Positions 1-7,746 of a stretch of 64,000 bases of DNA are shown here, one piece after another. How positions within the stretch are numbered: the first letter of the stretch is position 1; each line of letters starts with the position of its first letter. Made by a program: the position numbers and the translations under genes. This stretch comes from an uncultured Clostridia bacterium (GTDB taxonomy: Bacteria; Bacillota; Clostridia; Oscillospirales; Oscillospiraceae), in the NCBI GenBank assembly GCA_946061515.1, contig CAMGRL010000002.1, positions 34,847 through 98,846 of the forward strand, read 5' to 3'. A model generated the notes under the pieces. That model was not told where the DNA came from and made no database searches. It saw only the letters and a list, made by a program, of their open reading frames with translations.

Positions 1-645
1 GGCCTTTACAAATGCGTTCCAGACCTCTTTGGCTTTGGCTCTGGGCTTGGCTACCATTCCGATCTTTTTGGCGTGGAAGTTGCAATACACCATGAATCCA
101 ACACCCATCAGTATACCGGGAACCATGCCCGACATAAACAGACGGTTGATCGGCATGTTTGTGGCACTGGCATAAATGATCATGATTATGCTCGGCGGAA
201 TAATTGGGCCCAGGTTACCAGACGCCGCGATCAGCGAGCAGGAGAAGCCATCGTCATAGCCTTCTTTGCGCAATCCGGGGATCATCATGGAGCCGATAGC
301 AGACGCCGACGCATTGTTGGAGCCGCACATGGCCGCCATCAGTATGCCGGTCAGGCAGGTCGTCTGCGCAAGACCGCCTCTGATGTGGCCCACGCATTTG
401 TCGCAGAAGTCGATCAGTTCCTCCGTGATACCGACGCGCTCCATCAGGTTTCCGGCCAGCATAAACAGCGGGATCGCCATAAGCGCGAAGGAGTTCGTCG
501 CAGTAAATGTGCGCTGTGCCATGACCATCGGATCGATCCCGGCATACAGAAAGGTAAAGGCTGCGGAGGCGCCCATGGTAAAGGCAATGGGCATGCCCAA
601 TATCATGAATACGAAGAACAGGATGATGAGCATTGCGAGCATCAT
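1..645 (-). CDS. TRAP transporter large permease (DctM-type), C-terminus cut by window edge
   Basis: This is the membrane channel subunit of a tripartite ATP-independent periplasmic (TRAP) transporter, which imports organic acids using an ion gradient. I translated it by hand because the ORF track omits it. The N-terminus is MMLAMLIILFFVFMILGMP, followed by ALMAIPLFMLAGNLMERVG and the family-typical stretch NLGPIIPPSIIMIIYAS. About 215 residues are present; the rest lies beyond base 1. The start ATG overlaps the stop of the small permease gene (ATGA), and AAAGGAGG lies just upstream, so the two are translationally coupled. It closes the visible part of the fdrA-DUF1116-TRAP operon. No substrate-binding subunit for this transporter is visible here; it may lie outside the window. 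Confidence 0.93.
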   Translation of the reverse strand, partial: MMLAMLIILFFVFMILGMPIAFTMGASAAFTFLYAGIDPMVMAQRTFTATNSFALMAIPLFMLAGNLMERVGITEELIDFCDKCVGHIRGGLAQTTCLTGILMAAMCGSNNASASAIGSMMIPGLRKEGYDDGFSCSLIAASGNLGPIIPPSIIMIIYASATNMPINRLFMSGMVPGILMGVGFMVYCNFHAKKIGMVAKPRAKAKEVWNAFVKA

Positions 646-1151
646 GCGGACGGGGCCTCCTTTCCTTTATCCTTTTTCACGAGATGAATCACCCGATAGA
701 CAGCACTTTCAATTGCGCAGAGCAGCAGCATCCCACCACACGCGATCTCAGAGGCATAAATGTATCCGGTTGGAATATTGAGCCCCTGGAAAATGTTTGC
801 TCCCGCCTTGATCGTGTATCTGAGTCCGCCGTATCCGAAATAGACAGCAAACGCGCCAACGATGAGATCCATAACAATGGCTGTTACCGCCTGCAGAACG
901 GGAGGAAAGTGCTCAATTACCAGATCAAGATTTGTCGCAAGCTTGGTGCGATACAAAATTGGTATGCCCAGCATGATCATCCACACAAAGAGGAAGCGCG
1001 ACACCTGTTCAGACCAGGTAAGGGAGTTGGCCAGAACATAGCGGCAGAAGACCGAGACTATGATCACGACGGTAAAAATGAACATTGCCGCAATCATAAT
1101 CCACTTGAAAACCACTTGGATGATGTCCAAGATCTTGGAAAAAACTTTCAA
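642..1151 (-). CDS. TRAP transporter small permease (DctQ-type)
   Basis: A 169-residue membrane protein with four hydrophobic segments (about residues 15-37, 52-70, 88-108 and 128-150). It has the DctQ signature around FCRYVLANSLTWSEQVSRFLF and MLGIPILYRT. It partners the large permease, whose start overlaps its stop. The only in-frame start near the gene beginning is TTG at 1151. The purine-rich site AAAGGA lies about 13 bases upstream, which is a long spacing, so the start is less certain than the identity. It follows the DUF1116 gene by about 85 bases in the same operon. Confidence 0.9.
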   Translation of the reverse strand: MKVFSKILDIIQVVFKWIMIAAMFIFTVVIIVSVFCRYVLANSLTWSEQVSRFLFVWMIMLGIPILYRTKLATNLDLVIEHFPPVLQAVTAIVMDLIVGAFAVYFGYGGLRYTIKAGANIFQGLNIPTGYIYASEIACGGMLLLCAIESAVYRVIHLVKKDKGKEAPSA

Positions 1152-1235
1152 ACCGGGATCACCGTCCTTTCTATCTTTTTTTGCCGGGTTTGCAGCAAAT
1201 TATTACAACATGTCTTCCGGAACAGCTCTTCCTGG

Positions 1236-2645
1236 TTATTTGCCGTATTTGTCAAGGAATGCGTATGCGGCCTTGACATAGTGTTCCGTACCAAAACGGG
1301 CCGCACCTGCGCCGATCTGGCCGCCGGTCTTGTTGACGATACCGCCGTGGCAGATCGGGGTGATGCCGGTTTCAACAACCTTCATAATATCAATACCCAT
1401 GCCCGGTCCGGTGAAGTCCAGCAGGGGGATCGGGAAATTCTTGTTGGTACCGGCGCAGATGGTGCGGAGCTCCTCGCTTTGGGCCTTTGCTTCACGCCAG
1501 CCGCCGTTACGCAGTCTGAGAACAGTAGGAGCGGCAGCAGCGGAGAATGCACCCATACCATAGGTCTCTGTCGCGGTGGAGTCTCCCATGTAGGGAACCG
1601 AGTCCTCCAGCGTCCACTGCGTGGAGAACAGCGTTCCCACAAAACGGGGAGCGGCCGTCTTGAACCACTGTTCGCCCAGGCCTGCCACTTTTATACCGGT
1701 CTCCACGCCGTTCTGGGCAATAGAGGTGACGATGGTGCAGTATTCCTTGCCTTTGATGCTGCGCATGGATGCCAGAGAGCAGCTCATGCCCAGGGGGTGG
1801 AACCAGCGCTCATTGCCGACAAACATTTCGACAACGCGCTTCATATCCTTGACAGGGATCTCCTCTGCGTCAAGCAGCATGGGAACGATCTCGCTGACCA
1901 GCATATTGCCGCAGGCGGCCTGTCTGGTGTGGCTCTCGTCGCCCATCATCATGCCCTTTGCCAGAATATTGCGGACGTTGATGCCGCCGTATTTTTTCAG
2001 AACAAAGTCAACGATCGGAGCAAAGAAATCCTCAATTTCCAGAAGGTTCTTCTCGATCTCGGGGTTCCACATTGCCCAGGCGCCCAGACCGTTTCTGCCC
2101 TCAAAGGGGATGCAGTATGCTCTGTTCCCATGGACAACATCTTCTGTCACGTTAACCACCATATTGTGGGTAACGATACCGGCCGCGGCGCCGATGGCAT
2201 ACATATCATTGCAGGATGCAAGCTCGATCTCGCCCGCTCTGACCATCGCGTCGGCTTCCTCAACGGTTTTCGCGAGCCCTGCATGGATCGCGCCGTAGCA
2301 TACGCCGCGTTTCTGGACCCCGATCATGTGATCCCAGTCGATGGGAGGGCCGGAGTGCATGATCATGTTTTCCTTAAATCCGGGGATCGCTTTTATTGCC
2401 TTTTCCAGGCCGATCCAGTGACCTTCCGCCGCATTCAGCGTGTCAATAGCCTCTGCGTTTGCCTTCGCGATCTTCTCCTTCAGGGTGGGCTCCATCGTGC
2501 TGATCATGCGGCAGAGCTTCGCGTCCACAGGCGGTTTCCACGCCAGATGGATGGCCTTTACGCCCTGATCCTTGATTCCGTCTGCAAATGGCTTTACACC
2601 AATATTGATAACAGCAGGTTCCTGCTTAAACATTTTGTATTCCAT
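1236..2645 (-). CDS. DUF1116 family protein (AllG/YlbE-like)
   Basis: A protein of about 469 residues of the DUF1116 family. In E. coli the DUF1116 protein YlbE (AllG) acts with FdrA (AllF) and the DUF2877 protein YlbF (AllH) as oxamate carbamoyltransferase in allantoin degradation. Here it lies directly downstream of an FdrA homologue, and a DUF2877 gene occurs about 14 kb away. I recognise it by this pairing and by family-like stretches such as MRSIKGKEYCTIVTSIAQNG and PICHGGIVNKTGGQIGAG. The ORF track begins at an upstream TTG; I prefer the ATG at 2645 (MEYKMFKQ) because a GGGGG stretch lies about 8 bases before it. The substrate here need not be oxalurate; the role is inferred from the family. 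Confidence 0.82.
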   Translation of the reverse strand: MEYKMFKQEPAVINIGVKPFADGIKDQGVKAIHLAWKPPVDAKLCRMISTMEPTLKEKIAKANAEAIDTLNAAEGHWIGLEKAIKAIPGFKENMIMHSGPPIDWDHMIGVQKRGVCYGAIHAGLAKTVEEADAMVRAGEIELASCNDMYAIGAAAGIVTHNMVVNVTEDVVHGNRAYCIPFEGRNGLGAWAMWNPEIEKNLLEIEDFFAPIVDFVLKKYGGINVRNILAKGMMMGDESHTRQAACGNMLVSEIVPMLLDAEEIPVKDMKRVVEMFVGNERWFHPLGMSCSLASMRSIKGKEYCTIVTSIAQNGVETGIKVAGLGEQWFKTAAPRFVGTLFSTQWTLEDSVPYMGDSTATETYGMGAFSAAAAPTVLRLRNGGWREAKAQSEELRTICAGTNKNFPIPLLDFTGPGMGIDIMKVVETGITPICHGGIVNKTGGQIGAGAARFGTEHYVKAAYAFLDKYGK

Positions 2646-2660
2646 TACTGTTGCCCCCAA

Positions 2661-4205
2661 TCAAGAAACAATAAGTCCGGCCAGCAGTGCTGCCTTGGCA
2701 TTGCTGGGCTGCAGAATGACTCCATACTCTTCCAGACGCGCAGCCTGTTCAGCAACGTTCTGCGGTTCAATATCGGTACCGCACAGGGAGGCGATAACAC
2801 AGATATGGCGACCTTCTTCTTTTTCTATACGCTTGATCTCCTTCAATGCGTCCTCAATTGCGCCAACCGGGTCCGGATGGATCGCGTGACCATACAGAAG
2901 GTCAAAGAGGATAACACCAACCTCGGGATCCCGGGCTTCCTGGATCATACGGTCTACCAGGATGGACGGGTCCATAACGGGATGGGGTTTACCCTTGGTA
3001 AAGACTTCGTCGCCCATGTCAACAAGGGAGTTTTCAAGGCTCTGATATCTGTCTTCGAGCAAATCGACCTTGCCAAAGGCGATGTTGGAGTGCATGTTTG
3101 GCACAAATTCCTGCAGGAGCGTGACCGCTTCCTCACTGTGTGTACCGCCGCAGAACAGGCCCCGCATATACTTCTGCGCGGGAGCCAGCCTGGCCTTCTC
3201 TTCTCCGGCCAGCTTTGCAAAAGCAGCCTTATCCTCCGCGACTATGTCCTTGTCGGCCGGGATCCTGCCATTGACCAGGTCAACGGCCATAATTGCCGCC
3301 TCTTCAAGCGTCCTGGGTGCATAGGCGCCGGCCGCTTTGATCTCTTCCGCGTTGCCGCCGAGGAAGAAGATGACCGAAGGCTTGTTCTTCGGGAGATTTT
3401 CATAAATCTTCTTGGCCACGCTGGGGTGAGGCGGCTTGGAGACCATGACCACGACTTCCGTTTCGGGATCGTTTGTGAAGTAGTCAATCGCCTGGAGGAA
3501 CATGATGCCGCCGATCTTCTCCCGCAGATCATGTCCGCCGGTACCTATCGCCTGGCTGACACCCTCGCCCATATTGTGGACAAGCACGGCGACCTCCTGC
3601 AGACCGCTGCCGGATGCGGCAACGATTCCGACCTTGCCGCGGCGGATCTTGCTCATCAGGCCCAGGGAAACACCATTGATGACCGCGGTGCCTGCGCCGG
3701 GTCCCATCACAAACAGCCCTTTTTCATGAGCGATCTGTTTGATCTCAAGCTCTTCATCCTCGTCCATATCGCTGAAGATAAACAGGTTCATGTCATTGGC
3801 CAGCGCCGTCTTGGCCTCATCCAGCGCATACTCACTGGGCAGAGAGATGATGCATATATTGGCTTCGGGCATCGCGCTCTTTGCCGCTGGGAGCTTGCGG
3901 TATTCCACCTCTGCCTCACCCTGATTGGAGCTGGACTTTCCTCCGGCAATTTCCTTCACCTTTTCTTCTGCCATTTTCATGACATCCTCTCTGTCGCAGT
4001 CCAGCGAGAGGATCAGATCGTTCGGGCCCGCGTTTCTGACCGCAGGTGTCATTCCGCCGAACTCATCTACGACTGTCTTGTTCATGTCTGTTGCCATAAC
4101 GACCACAGCCTTGTGTACGGTGGGCAGTTTCATCATTTCGCGGGACACAGACAGAATCAGGATCGAGTCCATGTAGCAGTTTGGCATAACAATTGTTTTG
4201 ATCAT
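2661..4205 (-). CDS. fdrA: FdrA family protein (AllF-like, succinyl-CoA-synthetase fold)
   Basis: A 514-residue FdrA homologue, a distant relative of succinyl-CoA synthetase alpha subunits. The CoA-ligase-like parts are seen in FVMGPGAGTAVINGVSLGL (about residues 185-205) and VGIVAASGSGLQEVAVLVHNMG, with the C-terminal IASLCGTDIEPQNVAEQ region typical of FdrA. In E. coli FdrA/AllF is part of the oxamate carbamoyltransferase with DUF1116 and DUF2877 proteins. The ATG at 4205 is the first gene after a strong sigma-54 promoter at 4279-4295, so it leads the operon fdrA-DUF1116-dctQ-dctM. Its stop is 15 bases from the next start. No carbamate kinase is seen nearby, so the metabolic end product is unknown. 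Confidence 0.88.
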   Translation of the reverse strand: MIKTIVMPNCYMDSILILSVSREMMKLPTVHKAVVVMATDMNKTVVDEFGGMTPAVRNAGPNDLILSLDCDREDVMKMAEEKVKEIAGGKSSSNQGEAEVEYRKLPAAKSAMPEANICIISLPSEYALDEAKTALANDMNLFIFSDMDEDEELEIKQIAHEKGLFVMGPGAGTAVINGVSLGLMSKIRRGKVGIVAASGSGLQEVAVLVHNMGEGVSQAIGTGGHDLREKIGGIMFLQAIDYFTNDPETEVVVMVSKPPHPSVAKKIYENLPKNKPSVIFFLGGNAEEIKAAGAYAPRTLEEAAIMAVDLVNGRIPADKDIVAEDKAAFAKLAGEEKARLAPAQKYMRGLFCGGTHSEEAVTLLQEFVPNMHSNIAFGKVDLLEDRYQSLENSLVDMGDEVFTKGKPHPVMDPSILVDRMIQEARDPEVGVILFDLLYGHAIHPDPVGAIEDALKEIKRIEKEEGRHICVIASLCGTDIEPQNVAEQAARLEEYGVILQPSNAKAALLAGLIVS

Positions 4206-4278
4206 ACCTTTTGCGCTTCCTTTCCTATTTTCGGCTTTGCCATTATCTGATGGCGATCAAATCTACAATTTACATAGG

Positions 4279-4295
4279 AGCAATTTATATGCCAA
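4279..4295 (-). promoter_or_regulatory. Sigma-54 (-24/-12) promoter of the fdrA operon
   Basis: On the minus strand the sequence reads TTGGCATATAAATTGCT. This matches the sigma-54 consensus (TGGCAC, five bases, TTGCW), with GG and GC 12 bases apart. It lies about 75 bases before the fdrA start. Two PrpR-type activators and the sigma-54 gene lie in the same window. Two further promoters of almost the same sequence occur at 16602 and 27933. Confidence 0.85.
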
Positions 4296-4404
4296 CTTTT
4301 TTTACGCCACGTTCTGTGGATTTCTCCTAAAACCCAATTGGTCCGAATGAACACATTGCACAACGTAAGCTGCCCTTCATTTCCCTATACGCGATTGGCC
4401 ATAT

Positions 4405-4440
4405 TTACATTTTTACGTAAAGTTCATTACATTTTTTACG
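4405..4440. promoter_or_regulatory. Candidate upstream activator site: tandem TTACATTTTTACG repeats
   Basis: Two copies of TTACATTTTT(T)ACG start at 4405 and 4427, about two helical turns apart. They lie roughly 110-160 bases upstream of the sigma-54 promoter of fdrA, a usual distance for enhancer sites bound by sigma-54 activators. The activator gene lies immediately upstream. Assignment as a binding site is inference. Confidence 0.4.
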
Positions 4441-4482
4441 TTTTTCTTCTTTTCCCGGGCAGTTCCGGCAAACATTAATGAA

Positions 4483-4513
4483 AAAGTCCGAAAAACTGTT
4501 TTTTTCGGACTTT
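4483..4513 (-). terminator. Intrinsic terminator after the first sigma-54 activator gene
   Basis: A 13-bp stem (AAAGTCCGAAAAA paired with TTTTTCGGACTTT) lies six bases past the stop codon of the activator gene, with T-rich flanks. It isolates the activator gene from the fdrA operon downstream. Confidence 0.75.
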
Positions 4514-4518
4514 CATTT

Positions 4519-6411
4519 TTATTCAATTCCGAGTTCGCGTAATCGTCTGTATAATGTCGGTCTGCTGATATTCAGCATTGCGGCCGCTGCGGTTTTGTTC
4601 CCGCCGCACTTTGCCATGACACGTTCGATCTCCGTATCGCTCGGCGCAAGAATGCTGGTTTTCCGGCTGTTTTCCTCCGGAGAAGGCGCTTCATAATTCT
4701 GATAAAGCAAGTCAAGCACCTCGTTGCTTTCTATTTTTCCCCCTTCATTTGTGACGGTAAGGCGCTCTGCAACGTTTGACATTTCGCGTACATTCCCGGG
4801 CCATCGGTATTCCGTCAGAAGCCGCATGGCCTCAGGCGTAACTTTCAGGGTAGGACGGCCGAATTTTTCGGCGAATACTTCCAGCATATACTCCAGCAGC
4901 TTTCGGGCGTCGCCTTCCCGTTCACGCACCGGCGGGAGATGCAGCTCAAGAACATTGATGCGGTAAAACAGATCTTCCCTGAACTTTCCTTCCTGAACCA
5001 TTTTGCGCAGATTTTTGTTTGTCGCCGCAATGATTCGCACATTAACAGGAATGATCTTATCGTCGCCAAGGCGCATTACCTGTTTTTCTTCCATAACGCG
5101 CAGCAGCTGGGCCTGCATCGGCGTATCGATCTCGGCAATTTCGTCCAGGAAAATGGTGCCGTTGTGCGCCAGTTCAAACAGGCCGACCTTACCGCCGCGC
5201 TTGGCTCCGGTAAACGCGCCCTCTGAGTAGCCAAACAGCTCTGATTCCAGAAGGCTCGTTGGCAGCGTCGCACAGTTTATGGCCACAAACGGGCCGTTTG
5301 CCCGCAGGCTGTGGTTGTGGATACTCTGCGCGAACAGTTCTTTTCCCGTTCCGGATTCGCCGGTTATCAGCACAATGGAGTCTACCCCGCTGTATCGTTT
5401 TGCTTTGCGTATGGCCTCGCGCAGTTGGGGGCTGTCTCCGATGATCTGATCAAATTTGTATTTTGCTGTCAGTCCGCGCTCAGCCAGCCGGGCGCGCGTA
5501 CTGCTCTCAATGGATTGAATATATTCCACGCTCTGCAGCTTTGCCACAACCGCGTTGACCACTTTGTCGCTTTTTACGGCGCGCAGGCTGCAAACATATT
5601 TTTTCCCCCCGCACTCCTGCAGGTCATACGGGATCGCTGTTCCGGTTTTGATGACCGTATCGACGCTGGAGCTGAGCTGCCCGTCTGTCAGCGGTTTGCC
5701 GAGCTGATCCTCGCTCTTTACACCGAGTATTTTACAGGCCTTATGGTTAAGCTGGACAACGTTTCCCAAGCCGTCAAAGAGGATCAGCGCATCCCCGATC
5801 ATTTCGAAGAGGGTATTCAGCTCTTCGTTTTTTTTGGCCTCAACGCGGATCTGAGAAACGATTTTCATTGACTCGTGCAGCGCCTCTGCTATCTCATCGC
5901 TGCCCGAAGCCATGACCACTCTGGCCAGACCCGCGTTTTCCGCATAGCGTGTTTCATCAAATCCGCCGACCAGGGCCACAACGCCATCGCGTCTGGCCTG
6001 AAAAGCAACGCGCGGGTAGTCCTCCGGAACGCTCGCCAAATAGTACTTTATGTTCGTTCCCAGCACACTGTCAAGCATGCGGCTCTGGTCGATCATATAT
6101 TGCGTGCCCGCCAGCCCAACGCAGCCATAGCGCCGGCTCGCCTCAACGCAGGTCTGCGTGATGTTGCTCATGGTAAAGGGGATCTCAATGACCGGTACCT
6201 TCAAATCGGCCACGCGCAAATGGGCTATATATCCTGCCCGTGTGACCAGCACCTTTGCGCCGTTTTCCACCATACGCTTTGCTGCGGCGATGCCCTCCTG
6301 ATAATCTGTAACCCGCATGACGTCTATTTCGCCCGGTCTGAACTTCTGGATCGCATCCTGGGCTGCATTATAGCTCGATTCCAGCTCAAGTATTACCCCT
6401 ATCTCTGCCAT
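4519..6411 (-). CDS. Sigma-54-dependent transcriptional activator with PrpR N-terminal domain
   Basis: A bacterial enhancer-binding protein of 630 residues. Domains in order: PrpR-type N-terminal effector domain (about 1-185), PAS domain (about 195-300), AAA+ ATPase (about 325-550) and a C-terminal Fis-type HTH (about 590-630, NKTAAAAMLNISRPTLYRRL). Visible motifs are Walker A GESGTGKE, the sigma-54-contacting GAFTGA loop and Walker B GTIFLDEIAEI. The track starts at a GTG; the ATG at 6411 is better because AGGGGG lies 8 bases before it. It lies between an amidohydrolase gene and the sigma-54 promoter of fdrA, so it probably activates that promoter in response to a small ligand bound by the PrpR domain. 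A terminator follows. Confidence 0.93.
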   Translation of the reverse strand: MAEIGVILELESSYNAAQDAIQKFRPGEIDVMRVTDYQEGIAAAKRMVENGAKVLVTRAGYIAHLRVADLKVPVIEIPFTMSNITQTCVEASRRYGCVGLAGTQYMIDQSRMLDSVLGTNIKYYLASVPEDYPRVAFQARRDGVVALVGGFDETRYAENAGLARVVMASGSDEIAEALHESMKIVSQIRVEAKKNEELNTLFEMIGDALILFDGLGNVVQLNHKACKILGVKSEDQLGKPLTDGQLSSSVDTVIKTGTAIPYDLQECGGKKYVCSLRAVKSDKVVNAVVAKLQSVEYIQSIESSTRARLAERGLTAKYKFDQIIGDSPQLREAIRKAKRYSGVDSIVLITGESGTGKELFAQSIHNHSLRANGPFVAINCATLPTSLLESELFGYSEGAFTGAKRGGKVGLFELAHNGTIFLDEIAEIDTPMQAQLLRVMEEKQVMRLGDDKIIPVNVRIIAATNKNLRKMVQEGKFREDLFYRINVLELHLPPVREREGDARKLLEYMLEVFAEKFGRPTLKVTPEAMRLLTEYRWPGNVREMSNVAERLTVTNEGGKIESNEVLDLLYQNYEAPSPEENSRKTSILAPSDTEIERVMAKCGGNKTAAAAMLNISRPTLYRRLRELGIE

Positions 6412-6446
6412 GCGGCTCACCCCCTGCTATCTACAAAATTTATTTT

Positions 6447-7595
6447 TTACAGCTCAACATCGCGGAAGACAATTTGCCCTTTTCTGACGGTCATCATCGG
6501 CTTGAGTATCTTGCTGCCGCTGATACAGGCCAGCTTGGGATCGCCGTAAGCCCTGTCTCCAAACACAATTTTTTTATCTATCATTTTAAAGACGGCTATA
6601 TCCGCCGCAAACCCCACACGAAGTGCGGCGGTATGGTCGTCAATGCCCATAATACGCGCCGGACCACTTGTCATGCGCGGCAATATCTCCTCCAGCGCCA
6701 GGCCCATTGCAAGATATTTTGACGCAAGCATCGGCATGCTGTATACCGTTGGGTGCATGAAGGCGTCCGCCCCGATCAGATCGGAACTGATGATATCCGG
6801 CAGGAAACCATCTTGCAGACAGATCCGGGCGGTACTGAATCCGAAGTGCCGCCGGTCATTTGCGGCATCAAACAGCACCCCGCGTTCGCGTGCTCTCCAG
6901 GCCGCGTCGCAGACATGGCCCGAGGCGTCGACCACTGTCGGGCCGATGTTATGATATATATGCGACATAATGTCTCCCGGGCGCAGCATATTCAGCAAAG
7001 TCTCCATTGGGCAGGGAGGGTCAGTGGGATGGAGCATTAACGGCACCCCAAGATCATCTGCGATCTCAAGTGCGCGTTCCAATGGCGCAAGACCGTAATG
7101 GCCAACAATATCGCGGCTTGTTCGAAGCTTCAACCCCATCAGTTCCCCGGGGCAGGCCGCGAAAAGTTCCTTTATCCGAACAGGGTCAAATTTCCTGGGG
7201 TCCACATCCTCTGGCATGGGATGCGCGCAAATACCCGCCGTCGAGACGTTCAGAAACGCCTTGATGCGAAGCTGCGACGTATGGATAAACGGGCGAAAAA
7301 AGGGATATGTCGCGCAGCCTGAGCTGCCCGCATCCACCGCGGTGGTAACACCGGTGGCAAAACACACCGCCTCTGCCGGTATGCCGCTGGGCAGCAAAGG
7401 ATACAGGTGCACATGCATATCCACAAGGCCCGGCGTAACGATGCAGCCGGACGCATCGATCACAGCAGCGGCCTCGCAGTCTGCAAAATGCCCGATCCCG
7501 GCGATCCGGCCTTTATCCAGTGCAATGTCAGCTACCCGGTCTTCCCCCGATGATTTATCCATCAGGCGGCCATTTTTTATCATTAACGAATACAT
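6447..7595 (-). CDS. Amidohydrolase/deacetylase family metallohydrolase
   Basis: A protein of about 382 residues of the amidohydrolase superfamily (dihydroorotase/deacetylase-like). The N-terminal metal motif is PGLVDMHVHLYP; LMLHPTDPP supplies a later histidine, and ISSDLIGADAF near residue 275 contains the conserved aspartate. The start of the barrel (IVTPGLVDMHVH) and the C-terminal beta-sandwich (GFAADIAVFKM) fit the group annotated as amidohydrolase/deacetylase. The most likely start is the ATG at 7595, with GGGG six bases upstream; an ATG at 7601 is possible. A good sigma-70-type promoter precedes it, and the sigma-54 activator gene follows within 40 bases, so the two form an operon. 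It may hydrolyse a cyclic amide or N-acyl substrate, but the specificity cannot be told. Confidence 0.85.
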   Translation of the reverse strand: MYSLMIKNGRLMDKSSGEDRVADIALDKGRIAGIGHFADCEAAAVIDASGCIVTPGLVDMHVHLYPLLPSGIPAEAVCFATGVTTAVDAGSSGCATYPFFRPFIHTSQLRIKAFLNVSTAGICAHPMPEDVDPRKFDPVRIKELFAACPGELMGLKLRTSRDIVGHYGLAPLERALEIADDLGVPLMLHPTDPPCPMETLLNMLRPGDIMSHIYHNIGPTVVDASGHVCDAAWRARERGVLFDAANDRRHFGFSTARICLQDGFLPDIISSDLIGADAFMHPTVYSMPMLASKYLAMGLALEEILPRMTSGPARIMGIDDHTAALRVGFAADIAVFKMIDKKIVFGDRAYGDPKLACISGSKILKPMMTVRKGQIVFRDVEL

Positions 7596-7637
7596 TTCCA
7601 TCCCCAAAAACGAGAAATTTTATATAAGATCCTTTTT

Positions 7638-7666
7638 ATCATACTCAAAACCTTTTCCCTTGTCAA
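7638..7666 (-). promoter_or_regulatory. Sigma-70-type promoter of the amidohydrolase-activator operon
   Basis: The minus strand has TTGACA (7666-7661), a 17-base spacer and TATGAT (7643-7638), near-perfect -35 and -10 hexamers. It lies about 40 bases before the amidohydrolase start. Constitutive expression of an activator from a housekeeping promoter, next to sigma-54 target promoters, is a common arrangement. Confidence 0.72.
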
Positions 7667-7684
7667 TAACGGGGCCAAACGGAA

Positions 7685-7715
7685 GCCGCCCCGGCGGGGA
7701 ATTCGCCGGGGCGGC
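7685..7715 (-). terminator. GC-rich hairpin after the pyruvate:ferredoxin oxidoreductase gene
   Basis: GCCGCCCCGGCG pairs with CGCCGGGGCGGC around a 7-base loop, about 32 bases past the stop codon. The following T-tract on the minus strand is weak (TTCCGTTT), but stem strength and position favour a terminator. Confidence 0.6.
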
Positions 7716-7746
7716 CAAATCTGTTCTGTTCTGTAAAAACCGGGGC

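Larger units (their letters stand above)
4206..4518. other. Intergenic control region between fdrA and the first sigma-54 activator gene
   Basis: About 310 bases without a gene. Read on the minus strand it holds, in order, the terminator of the activator gene (4483-4513), a pair of direct repeats that could be an activator binding site (4405-4440), the sigma-54 promoter (4279-4295), and the leader of fdrA with a GGAAAGGAAG purine stretch. No other coding potential was seen. Confidence 0.7.

Noticed and set aside
633-4250. Plus-strand ORF of 1205 residues
   Set aside because: Antisense to the dctQ, DUF1116 and fdrA genes; it has no ribosome site, shows no family features, and crosses the known promoter region.
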